From JAXLYX01 sp046351215 (GTDB lineage: Bacteria > Myxococcota_A > Polyangia > Polyangiales > Houyiibacteriaceae): a stretch of 64,000 bases of DNA. The DNA lies in contig JAXLYX010000023.1 of assembly GCA_046351215.1 (NCBI GenBank), positions 1-64,000 on the forward strand. Direction: 5' to 3'. Of the stretch, positions 8,009-16,669 are shown piece by piece (positions within the stretch are counted from its first letter, which is position 1; each line of letters starts with the position of its first letter). The notes below the pieces were generated by a model that had not been told where the DNA came from, searched no databases, and worked only from the letters and a program-made list of their open reading frames with translations. Both the position numbers and the translations under genes were made by a program.

Positions 8009-8115
8009 GCTCCGAGCGGCGTACGGTCGCCCGTTCCCGAAGGGCTGACCAGGCCGTGGCTCGCAGAAGGGGTGGGACCTCGAACCCTCTTGGGTGGGCT
8101 GGGGGCGCGCATGGC
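8009..8115 (+). repeat. Family-1 intergenic repeat, copy 2 (diverged)
   Basis: Same block order as the other copies (GCTCCGAGCGGCGTACGGTCG, GGCCGTGGCTCGC, CTCTTGGGTGGGCTGGGGGCG), but the central ACGTC inverted repeat is altered to GACCTCGAACC. It lies in the convergent gap between the TetR gene and the AraC-type gene. Confidence 0.7.
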
Positions 8116-8195
8116 GCCTCTGACCGTGCGGTCGTTCGACCGTGGGCGTCCACGTGCTCGGATCCGCGCGCGCTCCCGCGGGCGCGGCGTGAACG

Positions 8196-9191
8196 TCACG
8201 GCGTCCTCTCCCTCCTCCACTGCCCCGGTGCGCAGCCGTGAGACTTCCTGAATGCCAAGTGGAAGGCGCTCTGCTCCGAGTACCCGAGCAACATCGACAC
8301 CGCGAGCAGCTTGAGGGTCGGGTCTCGAAGGTAGGTCTCCGCGAGGTGCATGCGCACGCGCCCGATGGCGCCACGCAGTCCGTCGGGAATCGCCGCGAGC
8401 CGGCGCTGCAACGTTCGAGGCGACATCGCGAGCCGGCCGGCGACGTGCGCGAGGTCGGCCTTGCGGTGAGGCAGCGCGGCGGCGATGGCGTCGTAGAGGA
8501 CCGCACGCAACGCCACGTCGTCGAGCTCGGGGAAGAGGGCGGCCAACTGCGCGGCGCGATCCGCGGCGGGCGTGCGTAGCACGAGCCCGCGGCCCAACGC
8601 GGCCCGCGGCACGGTCACGCCGATCGAGCGGCCGAAGGTCACGTGCTCACAGCCGAGGACGCGCGAACAGGCGGCAGCCTCGAGGGTCGCATCCTCCGGC
8701 AGCAGGACCGACGCGATGCACTCAGGCGGGATGCCGCTGGCGCGAATGATGGCCACGACGCTGCTGACCGAGAAGAGCGAGAACTGCGGCATGGCCGCGC
8801 CCGAGGTCCAGTAGAGCGTCACGTGCCCCGGCTCGCGCTGCAGGTTCGCGATGTTGAGCCCGTAGAACTGCGCCTCGTAGTACACGTAGCCGTTCAGCAG
8901 GTCCTCGAGAGTGCGCGAGCCGGCGAGCAGGTGGCCGAGCGCGCCGAGGTGAGTCCACTCCACCGCCCGTCCGGCGTGCAGGGCGGCGAGTGGATCTCCG
9001 GTGAGCGTCGCTGCCTCCGCGAGCAGGCGTTCGGCGTCCTCCGGCGAGAGGTCGTCGTCGACGCGCAGACGGCGGATTCGGCCGCACGCGGCGGAGGCTC
9101 CGTGCCCGGCCCGCTCGAGCCAGTCGGCGACGGCCGCGAGATAGGTCGCGGAGACTCGCAAGCGCGAGCGACGTGCAGGCCTCGACGGCAT
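8196..9191 (-). CDS. AraC-family transcriptional regulator
   Basis: 331 residues from the ATG at 9191. Residues 20-195 match the arabinose-binding-like N-terminal domain of OruR/GadX-type AraC regulators. Residues 235-325 contain the paired helix-turn-helix (DLAHVAGRLAMSPRTLQRRL, then LAVSMLLGYSEQSAFHLAFR). It is divergent from the second PF10118 hydrolase with only 35 bp between starts. Two direct half-sites 21 bp apart overlap the region. An upstream ATG at 9206 would lie between the half-sites, so 9191 is preferred. Confidence 0.85.
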   Translation of the reverse strand: MPSRPARRSRLRVSATYLAAVADWLERAGHGASAACGRIRRLRVDDDLSPEDAERLLAEAATLTGDPLAALHAGRAVEWTHLGALGHLLAGSRTLEDLLNGYVYYEAQFYGLNIANLQREPGHVTLYWTSGAAMPQFSLFSVSSVVAIIRASGIPPECIASVLLPEDATLEAAACSRVLGCEHVTFGRSIGVTVPRAALGRGLVLRTPAADRAAQLAALFPELDDVALRAVLYDAIAAALPHRKADLAHVAGRLAMSPRTLQRRLAAIPDGLRGAIGRVRMHLAETYLRDPTLKLLAVSMLLGYSEQSAFHLAFRKSHGCAPGQWRRERTP

Positions 9192-9222
9192 GGCGCATTT
9201 TATCATACGGATGGCGCATCAT
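9190..9222. promoter_or_regulatory. Tandem half-sites, candidate AraC operator
   Basis: ATGGCGCATTTT (9190-9201) and ATGGCGCATCAT (9211-9222) are direct repeats exactly 21 bp apart, two helical turns. Tandem half-sites with 21-bp spacing are how AraC itself binds. They fill the gap between the divergent AraC-type gene and the hydrolase. Confidence 0.5.
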
Positions 9223-9226
9223 CGCA

Positions 9227-10144
9227 ATGTCGGGGGACAAGACGGGACGCAGCATGGCCATGCCCGAACTGGAGAAGCTCGCCATGCACCTGTCCGCCAC
9301 GCCGCCGCGCACCACGCCCTTCGCCCTCGAGGTCCGAAAGACGACGCGCTTCGACTTCACCGACGTGCCCGCCATCCACACGGCGGACAATCTCTACGTC
9401 AGCCACTTCTTCAACGCGCTGTCGCTGGTCGCCCCGATCACGGAGGGCATGCTGATCCGCGCCATCCGCGACGCGCAGCCGCTGCTCGAGGGCACGTCGT
9501 TGGTCGCCGACGCCCAAGCGTTCGTCGGTCAGGAGGCCACGCACACGCGCGAGCACCGGGAGCTGAATCGCCGCCTCGGGGCACTCGGCTTCGACGTCGA
9601 GACGCTGCCCGCGAAGCTCGATGCGCTCGCGAGGAGGAACGAAGCGAAGATGAGCCTGCGCAAGCGCCTCGCCATCGTCGTGGCCGGCGAGCACGTGATC
9701 TACGCGATCTGTCGCGCCTTCCTCACCTGCAATCGCAGCACGTTCGTCCAGCACCCGGAGGTGACCCGCCTTCTCGCGTGGCATGCGCTCGAGGAGATGG
9801 AGCACCAATCCGTCTGCGACGACATCTACCGTCATCTGTTCGGCAGCGGACCGACCGACAGGCTCCTCTACACCACCGCGTACCTCGGCACGAACCGCGT
9901 ACTCTATCGCGCCGTCGCGAAGCTCATGCAGAGCCTGCTGGCCGACGATCGCCCGCCTCGAGACGGCGAGCTGAAGGAGTTCCGCGCCTGGCTGTTCCGC
10001 GAACCCGGCATCGGCAACGTTGCGGCACGCGAGCTGCTCGGGTGGTTCTCTCCGACCTTCGAGCACTGGCGCCGCGACGAGGACCGAGCGCTGATCGATG
10101 CGAGCATCCGACTCGTCTACGGCGCTCCCGGCACCCGAGGGTGA
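9227..10144 (+). CDS. Predicted metal-dependent hydrolase, PF10118 type (second copy)
   Basis: 305 residues, the same family as 6236-7168 but clearly diverged. The paired motifs are GQEATHTREH near residue 105 and HALEEMEHQSV near residue 188. The function of the family is unknown beyond its metal-ligand pattern. The start at 9227 is a choice; ATG codons at 9254 and 9260 are in frame and leave more room for a promoter. It is divergent from an AraC-type regulator, which probably controls it. The family-1 repeat begins 3 bp after the stop. Confidence 0.75.
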   Translation: MSGDKTGRSMAMPELEKLAMHLSATPPRTTPFALEVRKTTRFDFTDVPAIHTADNLYVSHFFNALSLVAPITEGMLIRAIRDAQPLLEGTSLVADAQAFVGQEATHTREHRELNRRLGALGFDVETLPAKLDALARRNEAKMSLRKRLAIVVAGEHVIYAICRAFLTCNRSTFVQHPEVTRLLAWHALEEMEHQSVCDDIYRHLFGSGPTDRLLYTTAYLGTNRVLYRAVAKLMQSLLADDRPPRDGELKEFRAWLFREPGIGNVAARELLGWFSPTFEHWRRDEDRALIDASIRLVYGAPGTRG

Positions 10145-10146
10145 GC

Positions 10147-10246
10147 GCTCCGATCGGCGTACGGTCGGGCGGTCCCGGCCGTAGCTCGCCGAAGTGGTTT
10201 TACGTCAAAGCATCTTGCGCGGGTGCGGGGCGTTCATGTTGCCGAC
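10147..10246 (+). repeat. Family-1 intergenic repeat, copy 3 (shortened)
   Basis: Starts 3 bp after the preceding stop. It lacks roughly 17 bp between the TCGGGC block and GGCCGTAGCTCGCC but keeps GGTTTTACGTCAAAGC, CATCTTG and GGGGCGTTCATGTTGCC. Confidence 0.8.
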
Positions 10247-10523
10247 AACTGTCCGATCGCGGCGATCGGCGGGTCGACCGGCCCCCATCGTCGCGACGCC
10301 CGGCGAAGCGGCGGCGGCGAAGAGCTCCGCCCTGCCCGCGCCCATCTCGTTCACGATCCCGGCGCGTGGCACCGCCATCCGGGCGGTCGCGATCCGCTGC
10401 GGTTCGAGCGTGAGCACGCGCGGTGCTCCGAGCAGGCCTCCTCCTGCACCCGAGCCGAGCGCCCGGAGCTCCCTCTTGCCACGAGGGTCGCACGCACGAC
10501 GAAGGCCCCCCTGGGAGACCCGG
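10247..10523. other. Spacer with a possible unrecognised coding fragment
   Basis: On the minus strand an open frame from about 10490 to 10250 has protein-like composition (VLTLEPQRIATARMAV, then AGIVNEMGAGRAELF). It has no start of its own and runs out inside repeat copy 3. It may be another gene fragment cut at a repeat border. No family is recognised. Confidence 0.3.
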
Positions 10524-11840
10524 TCACGGGCAGCTGCTCGGCACGTAGCACCGCCACTCCGAAGCGAGGTGTGCGAGGCGTTCGATCTCCTCGCAGCGGT
10601 TCGCCTTCATGGCCTGTCGGCAGACGACGGCCGCTCCCTCGCGCTCGTAGGGATCGCCCGGAACGAGGTGGGTGCGCCCTCGCGCTTCGAGTCGCCGACG
10701 CAGGTCGTCGGGGAGCGCGTCGAAGTGCTCGAGGAGGAAGCGGTGGGCGTCGAGGTTCTCGGGCCATCGGGCGGCGAGGGGCTCGAAGAGGACGGGTGGG
10801 TCGTCGCGGCCTTCGACCGCGACCACGATCGGGATTGCCTGGGCCGCGTAGAGTGTGTCGTCGGCGGAGGTCGGGCCGTGCTCGATCCGCTCGAGCCCCC
10901 GCGCTCGCGCACGCGCGCGGAGGGCGGCGCGGCCGGGATCGCGGCGGGTCTCGGCGAGGCGCCGCGACAGGGGCTCGACGACGTCGGGACGGGGGAAGAG
11001 CGCGAGGAGGCGCTCGTCGAGACGTCGCATCGCGTCGGCGTCCTCGGAAGCGACCACGATGGACGCTCGTGCCTCGGTCGCGACGGGCGTCTCGAGACCC
11101 GAGAGCATCGTGTCGAGGATCGCCCGCCGGAACGGCTCGCGCGCTCGGGCGTCGGGACGGATGTACCGCCGCAGGACTTCGACGGAACCCTCCTCTCTGG
11201 GGAAGAGCGCGAGCACGGCCTCGTCGAGGGGCGCGACCGGCGGGGCCTCCTGCAGGGCGTACCAGAGAGAGGGATGCGCGTGCCGCTCGGATTCGTCCCG
11301 CAGCATGCGCAGCGCGATCGCGGAGGCGGGTCGGAGGCCGGACCAGTCGAGGTCGGCGGAGGCGACGCGCGCGTTCGCGAATCGATCGGAATCGGCCGAG
11401 TCGAACGAGGGGCCGCGCGGTAGGAAGTGCACGACGCGGTATCCCGAGTCGGCATCGCGACGGTAGGCGAGATGATCGCCGTCCGGAGAGAGCGCGACCT
11501 CCACCTTCGATGCGATCCCTGCGAGCTCGCGCTCGTTCGGGACACGGTTCCGGCCGAAGGGCGCGGCGCCGGCGAGGAAGGTGGGGCGTCCTTCGAGCGT
11601 GAGCTCGAGGCGGTAGCCGTAGCCGTGGAGCACGGGCCAGAGCACGCCGAAGCCCGCATGGGGCGCGCCGAATCCGTCGACGCCGATGTCGCGCGTGGCG
11701 AGCGCGTCGATGCGCACCCGACGGCCGCCCACCTCGACGGAGCGCGTCGCCTCGGGCGCGAACCAGGTGCAGTCCTGGCAGCCCGTCACGGCGAGGAGGC
11801 CGCCCAGGGCGAGGAGCGTGCGCGCGACGCGCGGATTCAT
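10524..11840 (-). CDS. Lipoprotein of unknown function
   Basis: 438 residues. The ATG at 11840 gives a signal peptide with lipobox (ALGGLLAVTGC) and the mature Cys at residue 21. The N-terminal 180 residues are beta-rich and contain EVALSPDGDHLAYRRDADSG, a WD40/TolB-like propeller phrase. The C-terminal half is helical and Arg/Glu-rich, ending in a Cys-containing segment (RCEEIERLAHLASEWRC). No family is recognised. It is the only gene between repeat copies 3 and 4, on the opposite strand to the repeats. Confidence 0.65.
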   Translation of the reverse strand: MNPRVARTLLALGGLLAVTGCQDCTWFAPEATRSVEVGGRRVRIDALATRDIGVDGFGAPHAGFGVLWPVLHGYGYRLELTLEGRPTFLAGAAPFGRNRVPNERELAGIASKVEVALSPDGDHLAYRRDADSGYRVVHFLPRGPSFDSADSDRFANARVASADLDWSGLRPASAIALRMLRDESERHAHPSLWYALQEAPPVAPLDEAVLALFPREEGSVEVLRRYIRPDARAREPFRRAILDTMLSGLETPVATEARASIVVASEDADAMRRLDERLLALFPRPDVVEPLSRRLAETRRDPGRAALRARARARGLERIEHGPTSADDTLYAAQAIPIVVAVEGRDDPPVLFEPLAARWPENLDAHRFLLEHFDALPDDLRRRLEARGRTHLVPGDPYEREGAAVVCRQAMKANRCEEIERLAHLASEWRCYVPSSCP

Positions 11841-12117
11841 CGAGGGAGCGTACCAGCGAACGATGGCGCGAAGTACCGGCGGACCGTCCCGGGAGGCCGA
11901 CGGGCCCAGGACGGGCTTGCCCTTCGGCGCGCCTTCGAGCTCGAGCTCGTTCACCCGGTGCGACACCCTCTCGACGGCGATCCGCTCCCAGAGCACCGCA
12001 CCGGTGCAGCGATGGCCGCAAGACGAGGTGCGCCCTGCGGAACATCTCGTGCTGCGGGCCGTCGAAGGCGCTCGGGAGGCAGCTCTGCAGCTCCGCGTCG
12101 AGCACCTGCATCGACTT
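11841..12117. other. Upstream region of the lipoprotein gene
   Basis: Nothing coding is supported here. It should hold the promoter of the minus-strand lipoprotein gene, but no clear promoter or operator was found. Confidence 0.3.
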
Positions 12118-12247
12118 GCTCCGATCGGCGCAACGTCGGGCGTTCCTTGACGGCGGACCCGGCCGTAGCTCGGTGAAGTGGTTCTACGTCGAACCAGCTT
12201 GGGCGGGTGTGGGGCGTTCGTGTTGCCCAAGACCCCGACGGCGCCCG
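12118..12247 (+). repeat. Family-1 intergenic repeat, copy 4 (near full length)
   Basis: One of the best copies, with all blocks present including GGTTCTACGTCGAACC, a perfect 5-bp inverted repeat around TACGTC. Its right edge (TTGCCCAAGACC, CGACGGC) is shared with copy 8, which sets the 3' border of the family near the GACGGC block. Confidence 0.85.
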
Positions 12248-12507
12248 GATCTCGGCCCTGCTCTCGAAGCTGCCGAACGGAGTCGTCAAACAGCGATGGC
12301 CCGACGGAGTCATCCGGCTCGTGCGCGCGGAACTCGAGAGCGCGGAGAGAGCGGCCCACGGGGAGGCGGCTACGAGGTGGGGATCGCCGGGGGCCGTGGT
12401 CTTCGGAAGTGGTCGCGTGTCCACTCCTCCGGCGGGGTGAGAGGGGGTCATCTTGCCGATGAGCTCCAGGCGGTCCAGAGAATCCGACGTCGAGATCGGA
12501 GCAGCGG
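12248..12507. other. Spacer after repeat copy 4
   Basis: A plus frame here (ISALLSKLPNGVVKQRWPDG) reads like a protein remnant but starts inside the repeat and has no start codon or family match. It is otherwise featureless up to the gene at 12508. Confidence 0.3.
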
Positions 12508-12894
12508 ATGGCTCGGTATCTACTCGCCTACGTCAGCAGCGACTTCACCGACGAAGTCATCGAGCATCTCCGGAGCCTCGTAAAGAACCTCGCGACGAAT
12601 GGAGCTTGGTCTCGAGAGCCTCCTGATCTGGTCGATCAGATGGAGGAGGATTCGGCTACACGACCCGAGGACGAACCTTTGAGGACCGTCGGGGTCGTGC
12701 TCGTCGTGAGCGATCCAGGGGCGGCCGAGGAAACCCCGGTCTCCGAGCCTGCGCGACTTGTCGACGCACTCTCGACGTTCTCCAAGCAGCAGGCGGTCGA
12801 TTTCGAACTCCAGCTGGGCGAAACCTACGTCGGTGAGATTCGGAGCGGGGTTCCCGACGAGCTGATTCGCGAGGGGCTTCTCGCTCGATGGTAG
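12508..12894 (+). CDS. Small acidic orphan protein, immunity-like
   Basis: 128 residues, acidic, no signal peptide or membrane segment, ending in a tryptophan. The stretch ELQLGETYVGEIRSGVPDEL resembles the compact beta-alpha cores of small polymorphic-toxin immunity proteins, but no family match is claimed. It stands alone between two repeat copies, with no toxin gene next to it. Function is unknown; cytoplasmic location is expected. Confidence 0.55.
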   Translation: MARYLLAYVSSDFTDEVIEHLRSLVKNLATNGAWSREPPDLVDQMEEDSATRPEDEPLRTVGVVLVVSDPGAAEETPVSEPARLVDALSTFSKQQAVDFELQLGETYVGEIRSGVPDELIREGLLARW

Positions 12895-12906
12895 CTGCAG
12901 GACGAA

Positions 12907-13017
12907 GCCCCGAGCGGCGTGCGGTCGCCCGTTCCTGGACGGCGGAGCGGACTGTTGTTCGCGGGGGGGGGCTGCGTGTGCTCGCCGTGGCGTAGTGATG
13001 CGCGTTCACGTTTCCTG
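12907..13017 (+). repeat. Family-1 intergenic repeat, copy 5 (degenerate)
   Basis: The start (CCCCGAGCGGCGTGCGGTCGCCCGTTCC) and the end (GCGTTCACGTTTCCTGC) are recognisable, but the middle is replaced by a G-rich run and scrambled sequence. It begins about 12 bp after the preceding stop. Confidence 0.55.
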
Positions 13018-13053
13018 CACCCGGACCCCCCATCCTCACGTCGAGATGGCCCC

Positions 13054-13446
13054 ATGACGCATGGAGACGACGCCTGGGTCTGTCGTGTGTGCGGAGCTTC
13101 GGAGTGGAGTCGACCGCAGGACTGCGACAGGGTCGCTGTTCATTGGATGCGATGCGATAAGTGTGGGTACGAGACCCTCGAGGAGTATGTGCTCGCGCTT
13201 CCGGTCCTGCCCGAGGACGAGTACGAACGGCACGCGATCTACGTTGTCTGGAGATCCCGGCGACCGACGATGGAGGAGCTGTTCGCGCTTCGACGCCTCG
13301 TTCCTCGCTACGCCGACGCACCGCCTCAGGCGCTCCGGGCATCTCTCGCGGAAGGGGAGCTGCTGCTGGGGAAGTTCGAAGCGGCGGACGCGCGGGACCT
13401 CGTCGCTCGAGGCAGCGCTCTTGGTCTGCACCTGGAGGTTCGATAG
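13054..13446 (+). CDS. Small zinc-ribbon protein
   Basis: 130 residues. Two CxxC pairs at residues 10-13 (CRVCG) and about 34-37 (CDKCG) form a probable zinc ribbon. The C-terminal 70 residues (LRRLVPRYADAPPQALR, LLGKFEAADARDLVARGSAL) are helical and resemble the small ClpS/L7-L12-like module often fused to such ribbons. The ATG at 13054 is the first in-frame start. Function is unknown. It lies between repeat copies 5 and 6. Confidence 0.6.
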   Translation: MTHGDDAWVCRVCGASEWSRPQDCDRVAVHWMRCDKCGYETLEEYVLALPVLPEDEYERHAIYVVWRSRRPTMEELFALRRLVPRYADAPPQALRASLAEGELLLGKFEAADARDLVARGSALGLHLEVR

Positions 13447-13608
13447 CCGGATCGTGTCCGTGCCGTGAGCCATCAGCCCCCGCGCGTCTCGCGATGCGAA
13501 TGCCATGGGTCCGAGGGTGCCGGGACGTGGACGTGAGGGAGCCACGACGCGCGGAGCGCGGCACGACTCGCGCCCTGCGTGGGAGCCCATGGCGCCGAGC
13601 ACGCGCAT

Positions 13609-13650
13609 GCTCCTATCGGTGTACGGTCGCGTACGGCGGAGCGGCTGCTG
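13609..13650 (+). repeat. Family-1 intergenic repeat, copy 6 (partial)
   Basis: Only the first third is recognisable (GCTCCTATCGGTGTACGGTCG, then GTACGGCGGAGCGG). It lies in the 379-bp gap between 13446 and 13826, which otherwise shows no gene, only frames of shadow composition. Confidence 0.5.
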
Positions 13651-13825
13651 CGTCTTCGAGTCGCGGAGCGCGAACGGCATCCAGCTTGCCCACTCCCCTT
13701 CGTCTCGTGAGAAGGATGGACAACGACGAGGGGGGAATCGAGTCGTGTCACGCCCACGACGCGAGCCCGTTCCGGGACCGTCCGCGCCGTTGCTTCGCTT
13801 GCTGGAATTCCTTTCGGAGGCCGAT

Positions 13826-15135
13826 GTGACTCTGCGCTCGACCGTTCTCTCCTGCGCGCTCCTCCTCACGGCGTGCGACGCCCCCGTCGCAACCGCCCCG
13901 TCGGACGGCGGGCTTCCGGTGTCCTCCGAGACGCCGACGCCACACGCGTACAGGCTCGAGATTCCGATCTCCCCCGAGCTTCGGACCGCGGGCGGCGAGG
14001 TGTCTCTCCTGCGCCTCCCCAACGAAGGTGCGCTGGCGAGGGAGACCCACGTCGTCGCCGCAGGCACCGAATCGCTCGCGGTGATGGTCACGAACACCGA
14101 GTCGATCGCCGTCACGCAGAGCTCGAACGACGTGGCGCGGAGCGTGGACGTAGCGCAGCCCGGCTGCGGTGATCCCGCGTACTCCACCGGCGTGGTGCTC
14201 CGCGTGCCGGACGACTTCGCGACGATCCAGGCGGCGATCGACGCCGCATCTCCGGGCGACACCGTCGCCGTGGGTCCCGGCGTGTTCACGGAATTCCTCT
14301 CCATGCGTCCGGGTGTCCGGCTTCGAGGCAGCGGTGCGGGTCGTACGGTGCTCGACGCGATGGGGCACCCGAGGAACCTGATCGATCTCACCAGGGCCCC
14401 GGGCGTCGTGATCTCCGGATTCACCTTCCGCGGCGTGCCCCGCGCGGACATCGGTTGCAGCCTCCCCACGACCCCTTCGTCTGCGGCGGAAACTGGTACG
14501 CGGCCGCGATCTACGGCGACGGGCACTGGGTCGTGGAGCTCGATCCCACGGCAGTGCAGCCCGCGCTCGATCCGACCGTCGACGGGCCGGCATGCTCGGG
14601 CGCCGTCGCGCTCATCACCCAGAACGTCTTCGAGAACAATTTCGTGGCCGTGATGCCGTACTTCCACACGCGCCTGAGCGTCTCGAACAACATCTTCCGC
14701 GACAACGCGTTCGCTTTCGCGGCGAACGCCCTCCAGGACCGAGGCGTGCTGCTCCACAACGTGTTCTGGAACAACGAGCGCATCGCGGTGGGAATCTCGG
14801 CCGGGTACGTCGACGTCCTCGACAACGTCATCGGAGCATCGTCGACCGGATACTGGCAAGACTACGTCCAGCAGGGACGGCTCGCGTGCAACGTCTTCTG
14901 GCAGAACGACGCGGACATCGCACCGGGCATCGCGGGCGAGCCGCTAAGGCTGACGCTCGGCACGGTCGGGAACGTCGTGACCGATCCGCTCTTCGTCGAC
15001 GTCGCCTCCGGTGACTTCCACCTCGGCCCTGGCTCGCCAGCGATCGATTCCGGCTGCAACGTCGACGGCACGCTGGACCCGGACGGAAGCCCCGTGGACA
15101 TCGGCGCCTACGGTGGGCCCCTGGGGGATTGGTGA
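13826..15135 (+). pseudogene. Beta-helix lipoprotein split by a frameshift
   Basis: The GTG at 13826 follows a good GGAGG at 13816-13820 and opens a lipoprotein signal (LSCALLLTAC). A parallel beta-helix follows (VPDDFATIQAAIDAASPGD, RTVLDAMGHPRNLIDL, GVVISGFTFRG). Near 14448-14470 the frame is lost: the continuation (PPHDPFVCGGNWYAAAI, ITQNVFENNF, NNIFRDNAFAF) is in the next frame and runs to a typical end (GPGSPAIDSGCNVDG, DIGAYGG) at 15135. Two frames, one protein of roughly 436 residues. It is either a real inactivating indel or a base-call error. Confidence 0.75.
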
Positions 15136-15403
15136 CGCGGTGAGGAACGCGCTCGTCACACGCCCCCGAGGCGCGGGCGGGCAGCGCGACCCTCGTCCCT
15201 AGAACGCGGTAGCGACGCACTCCTTGCGCAGGGGAGGGGGACGAGAGGACGGATCCGCAAGCTGCGCCGAAGGGGTCACGAGCGCTTCGCGAGGGAGCTG
15301 GGGCTCGCGCGCCGAGACACGGGTTCGGCTGCGACGTACGCGATTCGAATCTTCTCGCGACGAGACGTTCCGAGCGCCCGCCGCGACGGTGAGCCATTCC
15401 ACC
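15136..15403. other. Spacer with no supported gene
   Basis: Frames here are short and carry no recognisable motif. The family-2 hairpin repeat begins at its right end, 60 bp before the next gene. Confidence 0.4.
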
Positions 15404-15455
15404 GAGCGGAAGTGCGGGTCTTGACCCGCACGCCGCCCAGGCACAACGTCGGGCA
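15404..15455 (+). repeat. Family-2 hairpin repeat, copy 1
   Basis: Contains a perfect 9-bp stem, GTGCGGGTC (15412-15420) and GACCCGCAC (15423-15431), separated by TT. CGCCGCCCAGG and AACGTCGGGC follow. Two more copies lie at 19037 and 19485. It ends 10 bp before the ATG of a small gene. Confidence 0.75.
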
Positions 15456-15464
15456 CGGCGTCCG

Positions 15465-15818
15465 ATGGCCCGCATCTGGAAAGAACCGCTCGACGAGGAG
15501 CGACACCTGGAGTTCATGTCGACGTTTGCCGTCGGGGGAATGCCCATCGATCGGATGCGATCGGACGGATGGGTGTACTTCGTCCGCGAGTGCGCGTTCA
15601 CGTTCCAGTTCGCCAGCCTCGATCAGCTTCGGTCTTGCATCGACTACTTCTCCACCGGCATCCATCCGTCCCGCCGTGTTCCTGGTGTCCACCTCGAGCA
15701 CTATTGGCAGAAGTGGTCCGAGCGCCTACCCGCAGGGCTCACGCGAACGTCGAAGCGAAGGCGCATCCACGCTGCCCTGCGCCGTGCGCTCACCGAGTTC
15801 ACGGGAGGAGACACCTGA
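15465..15818 (+). CDS. Small orphan protein
   Basis: 117 residues with no signal peptide. It is aromatic and basic (MARIWKEPLDEERHLEFMS, GWVYFVRECAFTFQFASLDQ, LEHYWQKWSERLPAGL), with a helical basic C-terminus. The composition suits a small cytoplasmic protein of the immunity or accessory type, but no family is recognised. It follows directly on the family-2 repeat and lies 72 bp before the Imm1-like gene. Confidence 0.55.
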   Translation: MARIWKEPLDEERHLEFMSTFAVGGMPIDRMRSDGWVYFVRECAFTFQFASLDQLRSCIDYFSTGIHPSRRVPGVHLEHYWQKWSERLPAGLTRTSKRRRIHAALRRALTEFTGGDT

Positions 15819-15890
15819 TCCTCCCGCGGAGCGGCTGTCCGAAGACCTTGCCCCGGCCGCCGGGCACGTGGAATGTTGCTCGGACCCGAG

Positions 15891-16286
15891 ATGGCGAAGG
15901 CGCTGACGATCGATGGCCGAGAGCTGGGCGAGGTCCCGATCGAGGTTCTCCGCGAGCGCATTGCCGCGGTGCGATCGGCCGACCGAAGCGAGGTCTGGTT
16001 GAACGACTCGGCCGGGCCGGCTCTCTGCGTCCTGAAGAGCGGTGCGCGAGCATTCCTCATGTACCTCCGGCGCGAAGGCGAGGTAGGCCTGACGTCACGC
16101 TCGCGAGGCGACCATGTCGACGGCGACCTCGAGTTCACGCTCTCGAACGGACAGGTCGATTGCTTCCCTTCCGCGTGGACGGTCGCGTTCGAGGATGCGG
16201 CACGCGCGGCGGAGCACTTCTGGCGCGAAGCGAAACCGGCGCCTTTCGTTTCGTGGCACGACGATTCCGACCCACCGTCCGAGTGA
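15891..16286 (+). CDS. Imm1-like immunity protein
   Basis: 131 residues. The pattern VWLNDSAGPALCVLKSGARA, FLMYLRREGEVGL, LSNGQVDCFPSAWTV, ALEHFWREAKPAPFVSW resembles the Imm1 family of polymorphic-toxin immunity proteins (nucleotide-deaminase toxin partners), including the typical final tryptophan. The start at ATG 15891 is preferred over 15873, because the six extra residues do not fit the family. No toxin gene is adjacent. The family-1 repeat starts 80 bp later. The family assignment is by eye. Confidence 0.55.
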   Translation: MAKALTIDGRELGEVPIEVLRERIAAVRSADRSEVWLNDSAGPALCVLKSGARAFLMYLRREGEVGLTSRSRGDHVDGDLEFTLSNGQVDCFPSAWTVAFEDAARAAEHFWREAKPAPFVSWHDDSDPPSE

Positions 16287-16365
16287 TGGCTTCGCGCGCA
16301 GGCCGGGTTGCCATGACGCACCTGCTCCCGCTGCACGAACACCTGCTCCCGCTCGAGCACGAATG

Positions 16366-16483
16366 GCTCCGAGCGGCGTACTGTCGGGCGTCCCCGGACG
16401 GCGGATCCGGCCGTGGCTCGCCGAAGTGGTTCTACGTCGAACCATCTTGGGCGGGCTGGGGGCGTTCACGTTGCCCGAGACCG
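16366..16483 (+). repeat. Family-1 intergenic repeat, copy 7 (near full length)
   Basis: All blocks are present: GCTCCGAGCGGCGTACTGTCGGGC, GGACGGCGGATCCGGCCGTGG, GGTTCTACGTCGAACC, CATCTTGGGCGGGC, GGCGTTCACGTTGCC. It sits in the convergent gap before a minus-strand gene. Confidence 0.85.
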
Positions 16484-16669
16484 TCCTCGAAGCCTACGGG
16501 CAGGAGCTCGACAGCGTCCGCCCGCACGGCAGCTCCGGGTACGGGACGCCGATCGAGCTCGAGGGTCTGCTCGAAGGGACCGGGTCGGCGTGGGCCTCCA
16601 CGTGATCCGTGATCCGAATCCTCCGGGCAGGTCACTTGCCCGAGCCCGCCCTCGCCCACCCGGCGCCGT
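16484..16669. other. Spacer with a possible coding fragment after repeat 7
   Basis: A plus frame continuing out of the repeat reads ELDSVRPHGSSGYGTPIELE up to a stop at 16605. It looks protein-like but has no start of its own, so it may be the 3' end of a gene whose front was lost at the repeat border. No family is recognised. Confidence 0.3.
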
